Assembly (NCBI GenBank): GCA_037190665.1
Contig: JBBCJT010000205.1
Coordinates: 1 to 37,199, forward strand
Direction: 5' to 3'
DNA length: 37,199 bases
From: JBBCJT01 sp037190665
GTDB taxonomy: Bacteria > Pseudomonadota > Alphaproteobacteria > Acetobacterales > Acetobacteraceae
Part shown: piece after piece, positions 32,960 to 37,199 of the stretch
How the letters are laid out: each line of letters opens with the position of its first letter
Numbering within the stretch: the first letter of the stretch is position 1
Position numbers and translations under genes: made by a program
Notes under the pieces: generated by a model
Told to the model about the DNA's origin: nothing
Seen by the model: the letters and a program-made list of their open reading frames with translations, nothing else
Database searches by the model: none

Positions 32960-33826
32960 GTGCTTGAGGACGTTCTCCAGCTCATCGTCAACGGCGTCAT
33001 GGCCGGTTCCGTGCTCGCGGTGCCGGCCATCGGCTTCACCGCCATCTACGCCGTGCTGCGCTTCCCGAACTTCGCGGTTGCGAGCCACGCCACCATCGGC
33101 GCCTTCGCGGGCTTCGTCGCCAATGTCTACCTCGGCCTGCCGGCACCGATGGCGCTCTGCTTCGCCTTCCTCGTCGCGGGCGTATTCGGCGTGGCTTCGG
33201 ACGAGGTCGCGTTGCGGCCGCTGCGCAACAGCGGGCCGCTGACGGCCGCGATCGCCTCGGTGGCGCTGACCATCGTGCTGGAGAACGTCATCCGCTTCAC
33301 CTTTGGCAACGACCTTCGCGGCTACGACCTGCCGGTCTATCGCGACTGGCGCATGCTCGGCCTGCGGATCGGGCCGCAGCAGGTCTACAATGCCGCCGTC
33401 GCGGTGATCGTGATGGCGGTGCTGTTCGGCTTCCTGGCCTTCACGCGCACCGGCAAGACGATGCGCGCGGTGGCCGACAATCCCACGCTTGCCGGCATCA
33501 AGGGCATCGACGCGGTGAAGGTCGCGCGGCTCGCGAATTTCATCGGCATGGGCCTCGCCGGCATGGGCGGCATGCTGATCGGGCTCGATACCTCGATCGA
33601 CCCGCTCACGGGTTTCCGCGTCATCCTGTCGGTCTTCGCCGCCGCGGTCGTCGGCGGGCTCGGCAGCCTGCCCGGCGCGGTCGCGGGCTCCTTCGTCGTG
33701 GGCATCGGCGAGGAACTGTCGCTGCTGGTGCTGGATCCCGCCTATCGCGGGGCCGTGGGCTTCGTGGCGATCCTGCTGGTGCTGTCCTTCCGCCCGCGCG
33801 GATTGCTGGGCGAAAGGGCGTACTGA
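32960..33826 (+). CDS. livH: branched-chain amino-acid-type ABC transporter permease, LivH-like
   Basis: This inner-membrane permease has 288 residues and about eight hydrophobic segments. Its N-terminal pattern LQLIVNGVMAGSVLAVPAIG and RALADN-like segment MRAVADNPTLAGIKGID are the LivH signatures. VVGGLGSLPGAVAGSFVVG and the end SFRPRGLLGERAY are also typical. The GTG start follows the livK stop by two bases; livM begins one base after its own stop. Confidence 0.92.
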   Translation: MLEDVLQLIVNGVMAGSVLAVPAIGFTAIYAVLRFPNFAVASHATIGAFAGFVANVYLGLPAPMALCFAFLVAGVFGVASDEVALRPLRNSGPLTAAIASVALTIVLENVIRFTFGNDLRGYDLPVYRDWRMLGLRIGPQQVYNAAVAVIVMAVLFGFLAFTRTGKTMRAVADNPTLAGIKGIDAVKVARLANFIGMGLAGMGGMLIGLDTSIDPLTGFRVILSVFAAAVVGGLGSLPGAVAGSFVVGIGEELSLLVLDPAYRGAVGFVAILLVLSFRPRGLLGERAY

Positions 33827-33827
33827 G

Positions 33828-34739
33828 ATGGAAGCCTATCTCATCGCGATGGTGGTCTTCGCCGGGTTCTACGCGCTGCTCGCGCTCGGGCTGAACGTGA
33901 TCTGGGGCCTCGGCGGGATCATCAACCTCGGCCTCGCCGGGTTCTTCGGCGTGGGCGCCTACGCGACCGCGCTGCTGACGGTGCGGGCCGGGTGGCCGAT
34001 CTGGGCCGGCATGGTGGCGGCGATGCTGATCAGCGCGCTGGCGGGTGCCGCGCTCAGCCTGGTCGTCGCGCGGCTGAAGGGCGACTACCTCGCCATCGTC
34101 ACGCTCGGCTTCGCGGAGGTCGTGCGCCTCATCGCCTCGAACGAGATCTGGCTGACCAACGGCACGGACGGCATCAGCAACATCCCCGGCCCTTGGCGCG
34201 GACAGGTGCCGCCGGGAGAGTTCAACCTGATCATGCTCGGCATCGTCTGGGCCGTCGTCATCGTCGTGGCGGCGCTGCTCGCGCGGCTGTCGCACGCCCC
34301 CTTCGGCCGCGTGCTGCGCGCGATCCGCGAGGACGAGATGGTGGCCGCGGTGGCCGGCAAGCGCGTGCTCGCCTTCAAGACCATCGCGTTCGCGATCAGC
34401 GCCGCGGTGCTGGGCATCGGTGGCGCGCTGTATGCGCACTACAACGCCTATATCGCGCCGGACGGGCTGGTGCCGCTGCTGACGATCTACGCCGTGCTGG
34501 CGCTGACGGCCGGCGGCACCGGGCGGATGAGCGGCGCGGTGCTGGGTGCGCTGGTGCTGGTGGCGCTGATGGAAGGCACGCGCTTCCTCGCCGCCGAGAT
34601 CCCCGGCCTGCTCCCCGTCCAGGTCGCGGCGGTGCGGGAGATGTCGGTCGGGCTGATGCTGATCCTGGTGCTGCGCCTCCGGCCGCAGGGCCTGCTGCCC
34701 GAACGCCCGCCACGCCTTGCCCAAGGAGCAACGCCATGA
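33828..34739 (+). CDS. livM: branched-chain amino-acid-type ABC transporter permease, LivM-like
   Basis: This is the partner permease, 303 residues and hydrophobic throughout. LivM hallmarks: GLNVIWGLGGIINLGLAGFF near the N-terminus, LKGDYLAIVTLGFAEVVRLI in the middle, RAIREDEMVAAVAGKRVLAF, and the C-terminal LRLRPQGLLPERPPR. Its last four bases overlap the start of the GAF gene (ATGA). Confidence 0.92.
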   Translation: MEAYLIAMVVFAGFYALLALGLNVIWGLGGIINLGLAGFFGVGAYATALLTVRAGWPIWAGMVAAMLISALAGAALSLVVARLKGDYLAIVTLGFAEVVRLIASNEIWLTNGTDGISNIPGPWRGQVPPGEFNLIMLGIVWAVVIVVAALLARLSHAPFGRVLRAIREDEMVAAVAGKRVLAFKTIAFAISAAVLGIGGALYAHYNAYIAPDGLVPLLTIYAVLALTAGGTGRMSGAVLGALVLVALMEGTRFLAAEIPGLLPVQVAAVREMSVGLMLILVLRLRPQGLLPERPPRLAQGATP

Positions 34740-35239
34740 CCCGCGCCGATCCCCTGCCCTGCCTTGCCCGCGTGGCCGCCGCCGCCGCCCGGCCCGGCCA
34801 GCCCGAGGCGATCTTCGCCGCCCTGCATGAGGCGATGGGCGCGGCCATCGGCCATACCCTGTTCACCGTGCTGGTGGCCGATCCGGTGCGCAACGAGAGC
34901 CAGCGCATCTACAGCAGCCATCCGGCCGAGTATCCGGTCGGCGGGCGCAAGCCGATCACGGACAGCGAATGGTTCCGCATCATCCGCGATCGCGGCGAGG
35001 TGTGGATCGGCCAGTCCTATGAGGATGTGCGCTGGGCGTTCTTCGACCACGAACTGATCCGCAGCCTCGGCTGCGAGAGCGCGATGAACGTGCCGGTGCG
35101 CTGGAACGGCAGGACCTGGGGCACGCTCAACCTGCTGCATCGCGCGGGCTGGTATCGGCCGGAGGACGCGGCGACCGGACAGTTGTTCGCGGCGATGGCG
35201 ACGCCGGCCCTGCTGGAGCTGTCGCAGCGTTCGGCCTGA
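34736..35239 (+). CDS. GAF domain protein
   Basis: This is a 167-residue cytosolic protein made almost wholly of one GAF domain, about residues 20-160. It has the alternating pattern GHTLFTVLVADPVRNESQRI, SSHPAEYPVGGRKPI, GCESAMNVPVRW and GTLNLLHRAGWY. No effector domain is attached, so it may sense a small molecule, or be an enzyme-like or regulatory accessory protein of the catabolic operon. AAGGAG precedes the ATG, and a four-base overlap with livM places it in that operon. Role unknown. Confidence 0.8.
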   Translation: MTRADPLPCLARVAAAAARPGQPEAIFAALHEAMGAAIGHTLFTVLVADPVRNESQRIYSSHPAEYPVGGRKPITDSEWFRIIRDRGEVWIGQSYEDVRWAFFDHELIRSLGCESAMNVPVRWNGRTWGTLNLLHRAGWYRPEDAATGQLFAAMATPALLELSQRSA

Positions 35240-35303
35240 TACGGGCGCGGGGTCACGGGTTGTCGCCTCGCCCCTCTGTCGCTTACCGGAATTTCACGGC
35301 TTT

Positions 35304-35467
35304 CCCCCTCTCCCGCTTGCGGGAGAGGGCCGGGGTGAGGGTGCGTCCACCAGCATCACGGCGAGGTCTCGCCTCCGAGCAGATACCCTCACCCTCCCGC
35401 GCAAGCGCGGGCCCCTCCCTCTCCCGCCGCGCGGGAGAGGGACCTTGCGTGACGTGTCTTGCCTTCT
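35304..35467 (-). repeat. composite palindromic (REP/BIME-like) element, copy B
   Basis: This is the reverse-orientation counterpart of copy A. On the plus strand: palindrome CCCTCTCCCGC/GCGGGAGAGGG (35306-35329), box GGTGAGGGTG (35334-35343), a 42-base core (35344-35385), box CCCTCACC (35386-35393), an extra palindrome CCCGCGC-aa-GCGCGGG (35396-35411), a third palindrome (35417-35441) and CTTGCCTTCT (35458-35467). Reversed, its core matches copy A at about 27 of 42 positions. It lies between the convergent GAF and ChuY-like genes. The rest of this 400-base gap (35240-35303, 35468-35639) shows nothing I can name. Confidence 0.85.
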
Positions 35468-35639
35468 TCCTTTCGTCCGCGCGACGCCCGCAGCCGGAAG
35501 GAGCGCCCTTCTTCCGAATGTAGCGCCCGATCATCTCGCGCTTCCGTCCAGTTCTTGCGTAAGCCTCCCGCGAGCCGGAGAAGGAGAACACGCTCCCTTT
35601 CCCCGGCTTCGCGACAGGAGACGTTGCCGGCGCTGACGC

Positions 35640-36311
35640 CTACGCGGCGAGAGGAGCCGGCACGACGGGGTTGATGCACCTCGCCTGATCCGCATCCACC
35701 GCGGCGAAGGTGCGTCCGGCCGTGCCGTCATCCCGCAGCGCGCGAACGATCAGGTCGGCGACATCCGCGCGATGGATGAAGCCGTGCATCTGCGGGTCCG
35801 TGGTCAGTATCCCGCGTCCCGTCGCCGGCTCCGACCGCAGGCCCCCCGGCCGGATCACCGTCCCGGTCGGGATGAGCCGCTTCAGATGCTCCTCGGCCCT
35901 TGTCTTCGCGTCCACCGCCGCGCCGAACGCCGCGATGGCGCGCTCCGACCGGAAGGGCGCCATGTCGCCGCAGCCGATCGAGGTCACCAGGACGAAACGC
36001 CCCGCGCCCCGCGCGGCGGCGCGGTCGATGACGTTGATGTTGCCTACCTCATCGACATAGCGGCCGTCCGCCCCGCGTCCGCCCAGGGTCGAGACCACGT
36101 CGAACCCCGGCCCGGGCAAGGCGAAAGCCCGATCCACGTCCGCAACCGAGAAGGCATCGCCCCGCGCGACGGACACGCCCTCCGCCTCCAGATCGGCCTG
36201 CGCCGTCCCGCAGCGGACCATGGCGGCGACCGGGACTCCCTGCTGCCGCAGCAACCGCGCGAGGAGAAAGCCGACGCCCCGGCTCGCCCCGAAGATCAGC
36301 ACCGGCCGCAT
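35640..36311 (-). CDS. NAD(P)-binding Rossmann reductase, ChuY-like (putative anaerobilin reductase)
   Basis: This atypical short-chain-dehydrogenase-fold protein has 223 residues. It begins with the nucleotide motif LIFGASRGVG (5-14). Later come FVLVTSIGCGD, VIRPGGLRSEPATGRGILTT and HGFIHRADVADLIVRAL. The tyrosine of classical SDR enzymes is not evident. It starts one base after the hutX stop, in a hutW-hutX-reductase order that mirrors chuW-chuX-chuY, where ChuY reduces the linear tetrapyrrole anaerobilin made by ChuW. The role is inferred from context; the fold is secure. A general NAD(P)H-binding oxidoreductase is the fallback call. Confidence 0.75.
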   Translation of the reverse strand: MRPVLIFGASRGVGFLLARLLRQQGVPVAAMVRCGTAQADLEAEGVSVARGDAFSVADVDRAFALPGPGFDVVSTLGGRGADGRYVDEVGNINVIDRAAARGAGRFVLVTSIGCGDMAPFRSERAIAAFGAAVDAKTRAEEHLKRLIPTGTVIRPGGLRSEPATGRGILTTDPQMHGFIHRADVADLIVRALRDDGTAGRTFAAVDADQARCINPVVPAPLAA

Positions 36312-36312
36312 A

Positions 36313-36843
36313 TCAGTGGCGGCTCCCCATCTCCGGAAAACGCCCTTCCAGCTTCGCGAACCGCTCGACCTGATCGGCCTTGAGGCGCCTGTCCGCGTCG
36401 CGGCTGACGAAGATCTTGAACATGGCCTCGCCGGCCGCGTTCAGGAATTGGACCGACATCGTCTCCGTGCCCATGAAAGGCCGGCGCAGGAACAGGATCG
36501 CCTTGCAGTTCTCGGCGCGCAGATGCCCGCTCAATCCGCTGCCGCCGGAGAGATTGTAGAATCCGTGGCCGAGCTTTCCCGTCGGGAACGCCCCCTCGAA
36601 TTCCAGGATGACATCCCTGGTGTGGCAGATGACCGTGACATGTCCCCACCCGGAAATGTCCTGCAGGACGTCGATGAAATGCTCCCCGGAAATCCGCTTC
36701 CACATGGCGGCGGGCAGGCATTCGATCGTGTCCTGCAGCGACAGCCCGTGCCGGGATGCGACCGCCTCGAGGATGCCGCCGGGATTCTCCGCAAGCTCCG
36801 CGCGGGCGAGATCACGCGTGGGGGCCGAGTGAAGGTTGGTCAT
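36313..36843 (-). CDS. hutX: haem utilisation cytosolic carrier protein HutX/ChuX
   Basis: HutX/ChuX binds haem in the cytosol and hands it to haem-degrading or storage proteins. This one has 176 residues. Family pattern: ENPGGILEAVASRHGLSLQD then LPAAMW, FIDVLQDISGWGHVTVICHT, LEFEGAFPTGKLGHGFYNLS and the C-terminal FLRRPFMGTETMSVQFLN. No signal peptide is present. AAGGAAA precedes the ATG with good spacing. It lies 38 bases after the HutW-like stop and one base before the ChuY-like gene, so the three are probably one transcript. Regulation by iron could not be seen, as the operon promoter lies beyond the window. Confidence 0.9.
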   Translation of the reverse strand: MTNLHSAPTRDLARAELAENPGGILEAVASRHGLSLQDTIECLPAAMWKRISGEHFIDVLQDISGWGHVTVICHTRDVILEFEGAFPTGKLGHGFYNLSGGSGLSGHLRAENCKAILFLRRPFMGTETMSVQFLNAAGEAMFKIFVSRDADRRLKADQVERFAKLEGRFPEMGSRH

Positions 36844-36881
36844 GATGTTTCCTTGTGGATCCCGGGAATGCGGCGCGCCCG

Positions 36882-37199
36882 TCAGCGGGAAGCGCCTGCG
36901 CGAGCAACGGGCTCGGCATCGGACAGGATGGCGTCGAATGCGGCGACGAGGTTGCTGTACCAGAAGCGCCCGGCGGTGGTGAGCGACATGACGCTTCCGC
37001 TCATCGACACGAGGCCGGCGGCAAACCACTGGTCGAGCAGCGGCGCCATGCGCGTTCTCAGGTCGCCGCCACGGGCGGGAACGATGCGATCGAGGTCGAG
37101 CCTTCCGACCTCGAGACCGGCGGTGACCACGTTGCGGATGGGCTGAAGCGGATCCGATACGCGCATGCCGGCGACCGGCTTCCGCCCGGCCTGCACGGC
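36882..37199 (-). CDS. hutW: C-terminal end of a HutW/ChuW-like radical SAM haem-degrading protein (partial)
   Basis: Only the last 105 residues are in the window; the frame stays open to the edge. They carry a HemN_C-like winged region, LLDQWFAAGLVSMSGSVMSL, followed by TTAGRFWYSNLVAAFDAIL. This ending is typical of the HutW/ChuW branch of the coproporphyrinogen-oxidase-like radical SAM family, which opens haem without oxygen. The catalytic CxxxCxxC region would lie outside, so function cannot be checked here. The following hutX and ChuY-like genes support the call. Confidence 0.68.
   Translation of the reverse strand, partial: AVQAGRKPVAGMRVSDPLQPIRNVVTAGLEVGRLDLDRIVPARGGDLRTRMAPLLDQWFAAGLVSMSGSVMSLTTAGRFWYSNLVAAFDAILSDAEPVARAGASR

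Overview
The window is very GC-rich, densely packed chromosomal DNA from an alphaproteobacterium, most probably a member of the Acetobacteraceae (Rhodospirillales). This rests on gene content: a phasin, ClpS-ClpA, a PleD-type diguanylate cyclase, a DUF815 ATPase next to yajC, a SorAB-type sulfite dehydrogenase, a PmtA-like methyltransferase and hydroxypyruvate isomerase with tartronate-semialdehyde reductase. Codon use also fits, with many GTG and TTG starts. The family assignment is an inference; no rRNA or tRNA gene is present to test it.

Layout. 1-2333: a small two-helix membrane protein, folK, and a divergently read NYN-nuclease/uracil-DNA glycosylase pair. 2374-6158: a class III aminotransferase, a DadA-type D-amino-acid dehydrogenase and a D-threonine-aldolase-family enzyme, a likely D-amino-acid or hydroxy-amino-acid catabolic set. 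6211-8247: a periplasmic D,D-carboxypeptidase with a SPOR domain, and a phasin with its own promoter and strong terminator. 8329-11197: clpS and clpA. 11210-12999: a guanidinium exporter (gdx/sugE) behind a clearly readable guanidine-II (mini-ykkC) riboswitch, then yajC, then the DUF815 ATPase. 13023-20027 (minus): five genes joined by overlaps or an 18-base gap: sulfite dehydrogenase, its cytochrome c, NAD(P)HX repair enzyme, malonyl-CoA decarboxylase and a homodimeric E1-type thiamine-diphosphate enzyme. 20241-23027: a FrnE-like DsbA protein, a PleD-type diguanylate cyclase and a PmtA-like methyltransferase. 23090-25818: hyi, glxR and an XRE regulator. 26234-35239: a catabolic block with a GGT-fold Ntn-hydrolase, a GntR/FCD regulator, a hydantoinase/dihydropyrimidinase, a complete branched-chain-type ABC importer (livG, livF, livK, livH, livM) and a GAF protein. 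35640-37199 (minus): the end of an anaerobic haem-degradation-type cluster, with a truncated HutW/ChuW-like radical SAM protein, HutX/ChuX and a ChuY-like reductase.

Two intergenic regions longer than 300 bases (25819-26233 and 35240-35639) each lie between convergent genes. Each carries one copy, in opposite orientation, of a composite palindromic repeat with a fixed 42-base core. I saw no insertion sequence, CRISPR array, tRNA, rRNA or phage gene. I found no clearly undescribed system. The best leads are the riboswitch-gdx unit, the composite repeat, the GGT-fold enzyme that lacks the usual gamma-glutamyl-binding residues beside a hydantoinase and ABC importer, and the haem cluster.
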